Shown: positions 26,346-33,653 of the stretch, piece after piece
Position numbering within the stretch: the first letter of the stretch is position 1
How the letters are laid out: each line of letters starts with the position of its first letter
Source: Lentisphaeria bacterium
Lineage (GTDB): Bacteria > Verrucomicrobiota > Lentisphaeria > Victivallales > Victivallaceae
Length of the DNA: 58,370 bases
Direction: 5' to 3'
Assembly: GCA_017450705.1 (NCBI GenBank)
Contig: JAFSTC010000038.1
Span: 1 to 58,370, forward strand
Position numbers and translations under genes: made by a program
The notes under the pieces: model-generated
Database searches by the model: none
Seen by the model: the letters and a program-made list of their open reading frames with translations, nothing else
Told to the model about the DNA's origin: nothing

Positions 26346-27272
26346 ATGAAGTTCAAATCTTTGTTTTTGGCCGGAGCTGTCGCCCTGAGCGGTGGCGTTT
26401 TCGGCGCGGAAGAAGGGAAAACTGCCCCGGCCCGGAACGCTTCCGCCGCGCAGGAAAAGGCCGCCGCGCCGGTGCAGAGCGCTCCCGTCGCGCAGGAAAA
26501 GGCCGCCGCGCCGGCGCCCCGGCATTCCGGCAAACCCCGGATCGTCGTCTTTCCCTTCACCACCATCGATATCCAGGGACAGCACTTCCGTGATTTCACG
26601 GACAGGAAAGAAAGGGTTTCCCCTCAGAACTCCCTCAGCGAAGCCGAGCTGGAGACCGTTGACGAGGTGATGCTGGGTTACGTGAAGCTCGTCGACGCCG
26701 AGGAGGAACGCGCCCGCCGCGCTCATGACCGCGCCCGCCTCGATGCCGAGAACGACCGCAATCTCGCGCGGCAGACGGAACTGGCCGACAAACTGCTCAA
26801 GACTCCTCAGCGGGCGGTCGTGATCGGCGCCGCGTACATGGAGGCCGCTCTGGGCAATTACAATGCCGTCGAGCTCGCGGACCGCGGCGAAATCGCGAAA
26901 GCCTATCGCGAGATGGCGGCGCGGCAGGCGGGAAGGGCGCCCCGTGCCCTCCCTGACCAGCTGAAGGTCCACGGTGCGACCCATGTGCTTTACGGCACGG
27001 TGGCCGATCTCCGCACGTCGGGCCAGACCTTTTCCGGATACGGCGTCAGCACCGCCACGCTGATCTACCAGCTGGACGTGATCGTCAAGATCGTCGAGCT
27101 TGAGAGCAACCGGATCGTCTTCTCCGGCGTCTTCACCGGCGAGGACCGGGAGCTCCGTCTCGAGGGCGTCCAGGTGATCGACTCCGAACGCTTCGAACGT
27201 CTGATGAAGAGCGCCGTCGCCCAGGCGGCGCAGGCGATAGACCAAAAATTCGACCGTCAGGAGAAAAAATAA
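26346..27272 (+). CDS. Exported CsgG-like protein
   Basis: 308 residues. Signal peptide at residues 1-21, then a low-complexity Ala/Pro/Lys linker with two copies of AQEKAAAPVQ-type repeats (22-58). The mature domain begins KPRIVVFPFTTIDIQG, typical of the first strand of CsgG/LpoB-type alpha/beta domains, and continues with GATHVLYGTVADLR, YQLDVIVKIVELESNRIVFSG and SAVAQAAQAI, as in that superfamily. An inserted charged helix (residues about 110-190, EEERARRAHDRARLDAEND) is unusual. It begins 10 bp after the previous gene and abuts the next. It probably contributes to an envelope complex. Confidence 0.75.
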   Translation: MKFKSLFLAGAVALSGGVFGAEEGKTAPARNASAAQEKAAAPVQSAPVAQEKAAAPAPRHSGKPRIVVFPFTTIDIQGQHFRDFTDRKERVSPQNSLSEAELETVDEVMLGYVKLVDAEEERARRAHDRARLDAENDRNLARQTELADKLLKTPQRAVVIGAAYMEAALGNYNAVELADRGEIAKAYREMAARQAGRAPRALPDQLKVHGATHVLYGTVADLRTSGQTFSGYGVSTATLIYQLDVIVKIVELESNRIVFSGVFTGEDRELRLEGVQVIDSERFERLMKSAVAQAAQAIDQKFDRQEKK

Positions 27273-28634
27273 ATGAAAAGACTGTTTTTGTGCGTTCAAC
27301 TTGTCGCGGCTCTTCTCGCTTTCGCGCCCTCGGAGACATCCGCCGCGCCGGCGGCTCCCCGGCGGGAACGGATCGCCGTGGCGGAGCCCCGTGCGGTCAG
27401 CGGCGTGACCGAGGCCGACATCAACGGCATCTCCGAATATCTGGAGACCAAACTCGGCGGACAGTACGACATCTTCTCGCGCACCGCGCTCAAGGCGATC
27501 CTCGGCGAGTTCAAATTCGTCGCCGCATCGGGGCTCGTGGTCGATGACAGTCTCCGGCAGCAGCTGGCGCAGAAATCGGTGGACTGCCTGCTGGTCTACT
27601 CGATCTCCAAACTGGGGTCGCGCCTGTCGCTTTCGATGATGGTCGTGAACAGTTCCACGGGGGAGATCCGCCGGGGGCAGCGCGCCTCGGTGACCGCCTT
27701 GTCGCTGGATGAACTTATCGGCCGCATCGACACCGCGCTCCAGTCCATGGGACTGCTGGCGGGCAGCGCCGCTCCGGCGGTGAAGAAGCTGGCGATCCTG
27801 CCGGTCGAAGCGGCGTCGGGGGTCCAGGCGAACATACCCGGCGCGCTCCATGCCAAACTGTCGAGTTTCATTCTGAAGTCCGGTTCCTTCGAGCTGGTCA
27901 GCCGCGATGACCTGGAGCGGATCGCCAAGGAGAGTTCCCTTGTCGACAGTCACCTGGCCGCCTCCGGGCAGTTCGCCAGGATCGGGCAGCTTCAGCTGGC
28001 CGATTACCTCGCCGTCGTCAAGGTGGAGCGTTACGACCACTACGAAGTGAGCGGCGGAACGGCGATGGCGGGCAGCATTTCCCCCGCGGGCCGTCTGACT
28101 ATCCAGATGACCCTGCGCATCGTCGACGTCAAGACCGGCAAGATCATCGCCGCGGAGAGTCTGCGCGACTCCATGAGGAGCACCGACATCCCGGCGGCCT
28201 CCCGCCGCGACTGGACGGTCGCGGATTACGACAACGCCTTCATGGAGCGGGCTTCCGCCGCGCTGGGCAACTACCTCCTGATGCGGCTCGATCCCGTGCT
28301 GGTGGCCGCCGTCGAGGGGAACACGGTCTACCTCACCCGCGGCTCCGGGGCGGGCATCTACACGGGGCAGTATTTCCACGTTTTCAACCCGGGTCGGCAG
28401 ATCGTGCATCCCAAGACCGGTCGTGTGCTCGGCTCGGCCGAGCGTTTCGCCGCCACGGTCCAGGTGATCCAGGTGGCGCCCGATATGAGCATCGCGGCCG
28501 TCTGCGGCAAGGCGGAGCAGCCCATCGCCCAGGGGGCGCTCTGCCGCAGCGCCGAGCCCTCCGCCGCGGGAACGCAGTACGGCGTTCCCCCCGCGCCGGC
28601 GCCGCAGGAACCCGCCTATCCCATGGCGAACTGA
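27273..28634 (+). CDS. Exported protein with two CsgG-like domains and FlgT-like C-terminus
   Basis: 453 residues. Signal peptide 1-24. Residues 32-165 and 168-310 each look like a CsgG/LpoB-type domain (ERIAVAEPRAVSG ... SVDCLLVYSISKLG and KKLAILPVEAASG ... LADYLAVVKVERYD). The C-terminal 130 residues (VLVAAVEGNTVYLTRGSGAGIYTG, then GSAERFAATVQVIQV) resemble the C-terminal domain of flagellar assembly protein FlgT and related proteins. No flagellar genes are near, so the domain is probably used in another envelope complex. It starts directly after the previous stop codon. Confidence 0.78.
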   Translation: MKRLFLCVQLVAALLAFAPSETSAAPAAPRRERIAVAEPRAVSGVTEADINGISEYLETKLGGQYDIFSRTALKAILGEFKFVAASGLVVDDSLRQQLAQKSVDCLLVYSISKLGSRLSLSMMVVNSSTGEIRRGQRASVTALSLDELIGRIDTALQSMGLLAGSAAPAVKKLAILPVEAASGVQANIPGALHAKLSSFILKSGSFELVSRDDLERIAKESSLVDSHLAASGQFARIGQLQLADYLAVVKVERYDHYEVSGGTAMAGSISPAGRLTIQMTLRIVDVKTGKIIAAESLRDSMRSTDIPAASRRDWTVADYDNAFMERASAALGNYLLMRLDPVLVAAVEGNTVYLTRGSGAGIYTGQYFHVFNPGRQIVHPKTGRVLGSAERFAATVQVIQVAPDMSIAAVCGKAEQPIAQGALCRSAEPSAAGTQYGVPPAPAPQEPAYPMAN

Positions 28635-28646
28635 TCCGGGGCGCTT

Positions 28647-30149
28647 ATGGAGAAAAAACTTGATCTGCGGCTGATCGCGGCGGCGGGGCTCCTTCTGCTC
28701 CTTGCCGCCGGATGCCGTGCCGTCCATACGCCGGCGCACCAGCAGGAACTGGCCCGGCTCTACTACGGCGGAGACGTGGCCGGGGCCGCCCGGTACGCCT
28801 CCGCGATCAGCGGGGAAGAGAAGGACAACACTTCCGGGCAGGCGCTGCTCTGGCATCTCGAGGCGGGCAGCGTCAATCTGGACGCGGGAAACTTCAAAGA
28901 GTCCCAAAGCTGTCTTGAGCGGGCGGAGAAGCTCCTTTATCTGTTCGACGGGTCGGCTCCGCGTTTCCACCGGCCCGGCCCCGGGACTTACCGGGGAACC
29001 CGTTCCGACCGGATATTGCTGCATCTGCTCAAGGGCTTCAACTACCTGGAAGAAAACAAGCTGGAGGATTTTCTCGTCGAGATCCGCCGTCTGCGCGCGG
29101 AGCAGTTCCGCTACGTGCTCGACGAGGCCGATCCGGGGATCCGGCTCTATGAGGCGAAGAACTCCGGCCGCTCCGGCGTGGTTCCCTTCGCCATGCGCGA
29201 CCTCGCCGCGGGGAAGGGGGAAAAGAGCCTCATCTTTTGGGCGGCCCAGCTGAACGACGCCTTCCTCGAGTACAGTCAGCGCCGCCGTCCCCGGCTGCCG
29301 CTGCTCTACAATCCGCTGGCCTTCTACCTGTCGGCGCTGGCCTATGCCTTCGACAACGACTACGAGGAGGCCGTGATCGATTTCCGCTATCTGCTGATGC
29401 TCGATCCCCTGAATCCCCTCTACCGGCAGGACTGCGCCGCGCTGCTCACGGCTCTCGGCGACGGGCTTCCCGAGGAGCTCAAGGGGACGCCGAAAACCGC
29501 GGCTCCCGACGATCAGGTGGTCTGCTTCATCGTGGGCCGGGGGTGTCCCGACGCCTGGGCCAGCCGTAAACTCACCTATCTGCTTCCGGGGAAAGTCCCC
29601 ACGGACTGGAGTTTCAGTTATCCCGACCGTCGTCCGCAGAAGGATCCCGGTTTCTCCGTGCAGTGCGGCGGCAGGACCGTCGCCGCGGGGTCACATCTGG
29701 CCGACCTGTCCGAGATCGCCAACGAGGAGTACTGGCAGCAGATCTTTCCCGGGATGGTCGACCGGGCCTACAAGGCGACGCTGGCGATGACCGCCGCCCA
29801 CACGGCGGCCAAGGCCTCTCTGGCCACGGCTCTGGCGATGCCCTCCAGCGACTACAAACCCATTGTCGTGGCCGCGGCCCGGGCGTCGGTGGCGGCCACC
29901 AGCCGCGCCTCCGTCAACCAGCTGGAGTGGCGGCGCTGGATCACGCTCCCCCGGAGCTACAGCGTGGCCCACGTGCGTCTGCCTCTGCCGGGATCTTCCC
30001 GCAAAATGACCCTCGCCGCCAACACGGACGGCGGATCGGTGCAGACTTTCGACCTTGACTTCGCCCCCGAGACCAATCGCGCCGTGGTCTATCTGCGCGA
30101 TATCGGAAACGGCAGATTTGTGCTTAAAAAATGGGAGAGCATGGAATGA
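28647..30149 (+). CDS. COG3014-like TPR lipoprotein
   Basis: 500 residues. Lipobox LAAGC (Cys23). Residues 30-265 are helical and TPR-like (LWHLEAGSVNLDAGNFKESQ, YNPLAFYLSALAYAFDNDYEEAV). A middle region (VVCFIVGRGCPDAWASRKL) and a long C-terminal part (WRRWITLPRSYSVAHVRLP) match the layout of COG3014 proteins, which in proteobacteria sit beside lpoB-like and ycfL-like genes, as here. Function is unknown; an outer membrane lipoprotein scaffold is likely. The stop overlaps the next start (ATGA). Confidence 0.78.
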   Translation: MEKKLDLRLIAAAGLLLLLAAGCRAVHTPAHQQELARLYYGGDVAGAARYASAISGEEKDNTSGQALLWHLEAGSVNLDAGNFKESQSCLERAEKLLYLFDGSAPRFHRPGPGTYRGTRSDRILLHLLKGFNYLEENKLEDFLVEIRRLRAEQFRYVLDEADPGIRLYEAKNSGRSGVVPFAMRDLAAGKGEKSLIFWAAQLNDAFLEYSQRRRPRLPLLYNPLAFYLSALAYAFDNDYEEAVIDFRYLLMLDPLNPLYRQDCAALLTALGDGLPEELKGTPKTAAPDDQVVCFIVGRGCPDAWASRKLTYLLPGKVPTDWSFSYPDRRPQKDPGFSVQCGGRTVAAGSHLADLSEIANEEYWQQIFPGMVDRAYKATLAMTAAHTAAKASLATALAMPSSDYKPIVVAAARASVAATSRASVNQLEWRRWITLPRSYSVAHVRLPLPGSSRKMTLAANTDGGSVQTFDLDFAPETNRAVVYLRDIGNGRFVLKKWESME

Positions 30150-30763
30150 TAAAACGACTTTTGAAGATCCTGCCGTCCGCCGTCGGGCTTCTGGCGGCGC
30201 TGACGGCCTCCGGGTGCGGCTCGAGCGCCCGCTACATCGAGCCCGGCGGTCCCGAGGCCCTCGTCACCGTGAGCGCGGTCGATCCCGCCGAATGGAAGCG
30301 TGTCGCGGGGGAGGCCGCCCAGTCGCTGGTTTCGTCCGGCGCGCTCAAGCGCACCGACGGCGCGCCGTCGGTGGTGATGATCGGCCGGGTGCGCAACTAC
30401 ACGCTCATCCATCTTGAAATGGGGCTTTTGACCAATCAGCTCCGGCAGGCGATCCTGACGTCCGGCCAGGCCCGCGTCACTTCGGCGGTGGGGTACAGCG
30501 GCAATCTCGACCGTGCCGTGCGCCGCGTCCGGAACAACGAGAACGACGATCTCTTCAATCAGGCGACCGTTCTGAAGCGGGGCACCGTGGTCGCGCCCAA
30601 CTTCAGTCTGGCGGGCGCTGTCATCCAGCAGAACACCATTTCCGGGCGCACCGAAGAGAGCTACTACATGTTCCACCTGACGCTGACCGATCTCAAAACC
30701 GGCGTCGCCGTGTGGGAGAAGACCGTCGATTTCGCCAAACAGGCCACCCGGCCTCTCTTGTAA
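30146..30763 (+). CDS. LpoB-like lipoprotein, first copy
   Basis: 205 residues. The ATG at 30146 is chosen because GGGAGAG lies 6 nt upstream. Lipobox TASGC (Cys24). The mature protein has SVVMIGRVRNYT, LLTNQLRQAILTSGQARVTS, ENDDLFNQATVLKRGTV and SYYMFHLTLTDLKTGVAVWEK, the pattern of LpoB/YcfM, the outer membrane lipoprotein that activates the peptidoglycan synthase PBP1B in enterobacteria. Whether it has that partner here is not shown. A close paralogue lies two genes downstream. Confidence 0.87.
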   Translation: MIKRLLKILPSAVGLLAALTASGCGSSARYIEPGGPEALVTVSAVDPAEWKRVAGEAAQSLVSSGALKRTDGAPSVVMIGRVRNYTLIHLEMGLLTNQLRQAILTSGQARVTSAVGYSGNLDRAVRRVRNNENDDLFNQATVLKRGTVVAPNFSLAGAVIQQNTISGRTEESYYMFHLTLTDLKTGVAVWEKTVDFAKQATRPLL

Positions 30764-30792
30764 AAGATCCCCGAAAGGAGAAAGGATTTCGT

Positions 30793-31263
30793 ATGAAAAG
30801 ACATTTCTTAACGACCGCGGCGGCGCTGCTCCTCGCACTGGGGGCCGTCGGCTGTCAGGATACGGTGAACACCGTCGAGAACCGCGATCCGGCCATGACT
30901 CCCGATTCCGTGGATACCCGGGCCTTCAGCACCGACAGTTTCTGCCGGGACCGGCTGGCCCTGATCTCCATGCGCCGTTCGACGACGCCCGGCGGCGTGA
31001 TGATGGTGCAGGCCCAGATCCGCAGCGAGCGCTACGGGTTCTGGTCGGAACTCTGGAGCGGCATGACGGGGACCAATCCCTATCATGTGCTCTACCGCTT
31101 CGACTGGCTGGACGGGAGCGGCATGGCCGTCTCCACCGCCGCCAATGCATGGCAGCCGCTGATCTTCGCTCCGGGCGAAGTCAAGTTCATCCAGGGCGTC
31201 GCTCCGAACGCCCGCTGCAGGGATTTCGTGCTGAGCGTCCGCGAGGACCCCTCCGCAAGATAA
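30793..31263 (+). CDS. YcfL-like (DUF1425) lipoprotein
   Basis: 156 residues from the ATG at 30793, with AAAGGAG upstream. Lipobox AVGC (Cys22). The mature part ends with YRFDWLDGSGMAVSTAANAW, then FAPGEVKFIQGVAPN, which matches the DUF1425/YcfL family, a small beta-sandwich lipoprotein encoded beside lpoB in Escherichia coli. It lies between the two lpoB-like genes, keeping the ycfL-lpoB neighbourhood. Function unknown. Confidence 0.85.
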   Translation: MKRHFLTTAAALLLALGAVGCQDTVNTVENRDPAMTPDSVDTRAFSTDSFCRDRLALISMRRSTTPGGVMMVQAQIRSERYGFWSELWSGMTGTNPYHVLYRFDWLDGSGMAVSTAANAWQPLIFAPGEVKFIQGVAPNARCRDFVLSVREDPSAR

Positions 31264-31300
31264 GATTTTTCAACCCTTCAAAACAAGGATCAGTATCACG

Positions 31301-31909
31301 ATGAGACACTCCACTCTTCTCATGACGGCCGCGCTCTCCGCGGCGCTTCTCTGCGGCTGCAGTACGCCGGCCCGGCGGATCGATCCCACCACCCAGGGAC
31401 TCACGACGGTCCGCGACGTGAATACGCGGGACTGGAACGACGTGGCCGCCCGGGCCGTCAACTCCCTGATCGCCTCCGGGGCCCTCGTCCGTCCGGACGG
31501 CCGCAAGGCGATCGTGATGATCAACCAGGTCAAGAACCGTACCGGTTCCCGGGCGCGGACGCAGATCCTCACCAACAAGCTCCGTCAGGCCATGCTGGCC
31601 TCGGGCAAGGCGCTCACCACCACGGCGGTGGGGGGCCGGGGCCCCGAGGACAACGCGACGCGCCAGGTCCGCGAGCTGGAGAACGACGACCTCTTCAATC
31701 AGGCGACGGTCCAGAAGCGCGGCACGGTGATCTCCCCCGACCTGAGTCTCTCCGGCGAGATCATCAACCAGTCCACCCGCGCCGGGCGGACTACCGAGAA
31801 CACTTTTTATTTCCACGTGGTGCTGACCGACCTCGCCACCGGACTTGCCACATGGGAGGACAACTTCGAGATCACCAAGCAGGAAACCGTCAATATCTTC
31901 GGATACTGA
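31301..31909 (+). CDS. LpoB-like lipoprotein, second copy
   Basis: 202 residues. Lipobox LCGC (Cys20). It shares long stretches with the copy at 30146: AIVMINQVKNRT, LTNKLRQAMLASGKALT, ENDDLFNQATVQKRGTV and FHVVLTDLATGLATWED. The duplication with a ycfL-like gene between the copies suggests two related lipoproteins with distinct partners or stoichiometry. AAGGA precedes the start. Family assignment is firm; the target enzyme is unknown. Confidence 0.88.
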   Translation: MRHSTLLMTAALSAALLCGCSTPARRIDPTTQGLTTVRDVNTRDWNDVAARAVNSLIASGALVRPDGRKAIVMINQVKNRTGSRARTQILTNKLRQAMLASGKALTTTAVGGRGPEDNATRQVRELENDDLFNQATVQKRGTVISPDLSLSGEIINQSTRAGRTTENTFYFHVVLTDLATGLATWEDNFEITKQETVNIFGY

Positions 31910-31927
31910 GTTCAGCGGAGCATGAAA

Positions 31928-32779
31928 ATGAAAAATCTGCCGATCCTTGCCGTGGCGGTGTGTGCCGCGGTCCTTGCCGCGGGGTGTTCCAACACGTCGC
32001 GCTTCAATTACTCGGCGGCCTACGGGGCCATGCCCGTACTGACGCCGCTGCCGGGAGATCCCTCGGTGGGGGTCCTGCCCGCTCAGGACAATCGCGATGC
32101 CGCGACTTATGCCGATGACGACAACGCCAACGAGAGTCTCGGCTCCTACTATCTGGGCATGATCCCCTTCATGCCGTTCGGCTGGCGCACCATGCGCCAC
32201 CCGGAGCAGAGCGGGGAGTTCGCCACGCTGTCGCAGTTCGACTTCAACCCCTCCGAGGATCTGGCCGAAGCCGCCGCGCTGAGCCTCAAAAAATCCCGGC
32301 TCTTCTCCCGCGTGGAGCGGGTGCGCGATCCCCGGACCAGCCGCTGCACCTATCTGTGGCGGACCGTTTTGCGCGACAGCCGCTACCGGGGATTTCTCAT
32401 CACTTACGGCATCACCTACATCGGCGCCCCCTTCCTGTGGCTGATCGGCTTCCCCGACGGCGTTTCCTCCTCGCGCCTGGATGTGGACTTCGAACTGGTG
32501 GAGCGGGCTTCCGGCCGGGTCGTCTGGACTTTCCGCAACGACCTTGACGACAGCCTCTGGCACTGGATGTACGCCCGGATCGGCGCCGACGCCGATCTCT
32601 ACGCCCGCATGATGAAGTACGCCCTCGCGCGTTCGCTCACCGATCTTGCGAACAAGTATCCCTCCATCATAGCTCCCGCACAGGCGGCTCCCGCACAGGA
32701 ATCGGCTCCCGCACAGGAATCGGCTCCCGCTCAGGAAGCGGCTCCCGCACAGGCGGCGGCTCCCGCGGCCGCCAACTGA
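31928..32779 (+). CDS. Lipoprotein with C-terminal PAQ(E/A) repeat
   Basis: 283 residues; an ATG 6 nt further upstream (31922) is possible but GGAG is then too close. Lipobox LAAGC. The mature domain (SKKSRLFSRVERV-type strand, DFNPSEDLAEAAALSLKKS, ELVERASGRVVWTF) looks like the lipoprotein domain that assembles with LpoB/CsgG-type proteins. Residues about 250-283 are a tandem repeat of APAQES / APAQAA units. It is the last gene of the envelope operon and is followed by a strong terminator. Confidence 0.78.
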   Translation: MKNLPILAVAVCAAVLAAGCSNTSRFNYSAAYGAMPVLTPLPGDPSVGVLPAQDNRDAATYADDDNANESLGSYYLGMIPFMPFGWRTMRHPEQSGEFATLSQFDFNPSEDLAEAAALSLKKSRLFSRVERVRDPRTSRCTYLWRTVLRDSRYRGFLITYGITYIGAPFLWLIGFPDGVSSSRLDVDFELVERASGRVVWTFRNDLDDSLWHWMYARIGADADLYARMMKYALARSLTDLANKYPSIIAPAQAAPAQESAPAQESAPAQEAAPAQAAAPAAAN

Positions 32780-32797
32780 AATCCGTGACAAAATCCG

Positions 32798-32832
32798 GCC
32801 GCAGGGAAAGTTTCTCCCTGCGGCTTTTTTTT
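32798..32832 (+). terminator. Terminator of the envelope operon
   Basis: GCCGCAGGGA (32798-32807) pairs perfectly with TCCCTGCGGC (32815-32824), followed by eight T. Confidence 0.92.
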
Positions 32833-32835
32833 GAC

Positions 32836-32866
32836 AAAAAAATCAGCCGGCCCCAAGGCCGGCTGA
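32836..32866 (-). terminator. Terminator of the convergent repeat-protein gene
   Basis: CAGCCGGCC (32844-32852) and GGCCGGCTG (32857-32865) form a 9-bp stem with a 4-nt loop; read on the minus strand it is followed by ATTTTTTT (32836-32843). Confidence 0.88.
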
Positions 32867-32894
32867 AGAGGAACTTGCGTCTTCGGGCAGCGCC

Positions 32895-33476
32895 TTATTT
32901 GGCAAGCTCGATCGCCATGAAGAGCAGACGTCCGGCAGTGAATTTTCCGGTGTAGGTCAGCAGGCAGTCCTTGCCGTCGGTGGAGTCGCCGCGGAAAATT
33001 TTGTTGTTGTCGATGGTGAAGAGGACCTTGGGCTGGATCTCGTTGACGCCGTCGGCGGTAACTTTGTATCCGGTCACGGTGTCGGTCTTGGTCTTTTTGT
33101 CGTAGGTCTTCTGCACGTCGCGGACGACGACGAAGCCCTCGAAGATCTTGGCCGCCAGGGCGTCGCCTTTTCTGGTCTTCGTCTCGAGGATCGTGGCGAT
33201 GCAGTCCTCTTTCTTCGTCGAGGAGCCCTTGTAGATCCGGTCGCCGGTCAGGCGGTAGATGCAGTTTTTCAATGTGGCCTTGGCCTCTTTGCTCACCATG
33301 TTGCCGGGGTGATGATAGATCTGCTGCTTTCTGGCGGCGTCGGCAAAGAACTTCCCGCCCATGTAGCAGCAGAGCATATCCTTGTCGTTTTTGGAATTGC
33401 CCTTGAAGATCTTTTCCGCGGCGGAACAGCCGAGGACGAACCCCGCGGCCAGCGCGATCGTCAACAGTTTTTTCAT
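32895..33476 (-). CDS. Exported or lipoprotein-like protein with three internal repeats
   Basis: 193 residues. The signal peptide ends in FVLGC, so a lipid anchor at Cys17 is possible. The mature part contains three related segments: KIFKGNSKNDKDMLCCY, RIYKGSSTKKEDCIATI and KIFRGDSTDGKDCLLTY, about 60-100 residues apart. Each begins with a basic-I-[FY]-basic-G-x-S strand and a later Lys/Glu-Asp, and may be a beta-repeat unit. I do not recognise the family. It has its own promoter and terminator. Confidence 0.75.
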   Translation of the reverse strand: MKKLLTIALAAGFVLGCSAAEKIFKGNSKNDKDMLCCYMGGKFFADAARKQQIYHHPGNMVSKEAKATLKNCIYRLTGDRIYKGSSTKKEDCIATILETKTRKGDALAAKIFEGFVVVRDVQKTYDKKTKTDTVTGYKVTADGVNEIQPKVLFTIDNNKIFRGDSTDGKDCLLTYTGKFTAGRLLFMAIELAK

Positions 33477-33527
33477 TTGGATCCTCCTTGAAATGATTGT
33501 CCGTCCCGCGGTCTGCGGGACGCCCTT

Positions 33528-33556
33528 AATATAGCACGCCGCGCGGGAATATGCAA
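33528..33556 (-). promoter_or_regulatory. Predicted promoter of the repeat-protein gene
   Basis: Minus strand: TTGCAT (33551-33556), 17 bp ending in GTGC, TATATT (33528-33533). Confidence 0.6.
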
Positions 33557-33582
33557 TCGGCGGAATTTTTTCACGGGGGCGC

Positions 33583-33610
33583 TTGACAGGGGTTTTTCAC
33601 GTGCTATATT
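33583..33610 (+). promoter_or_regulatory. Predicted promoter of the first GntR-SBP operon
   Basis: TTGACA (33583-33588), 16 bp ending in GTGC, TATATT (33605-33610): consensus -35 and an extended -10. Confidence 0.7.
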
Positions 33611-33638
33611 AATTGCCATAGGGCGCACTATGGTAATT
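33611..33638. promoter_or_regulatory. Palindromic operator just downstream of the -10 box
   Basis: AATTGCCATAG (33611-33621) and CTATGGTAATT (33628-33638) are inverted repeats with one mismatch in 11, separated by 6 bp. It starts right after the -10 box and covers the transcription start, where a bound GntR dimer would block transcription. Confidence 0.65.
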
Positions 33639-33653
33639 TACGGAGGCTGGGGA

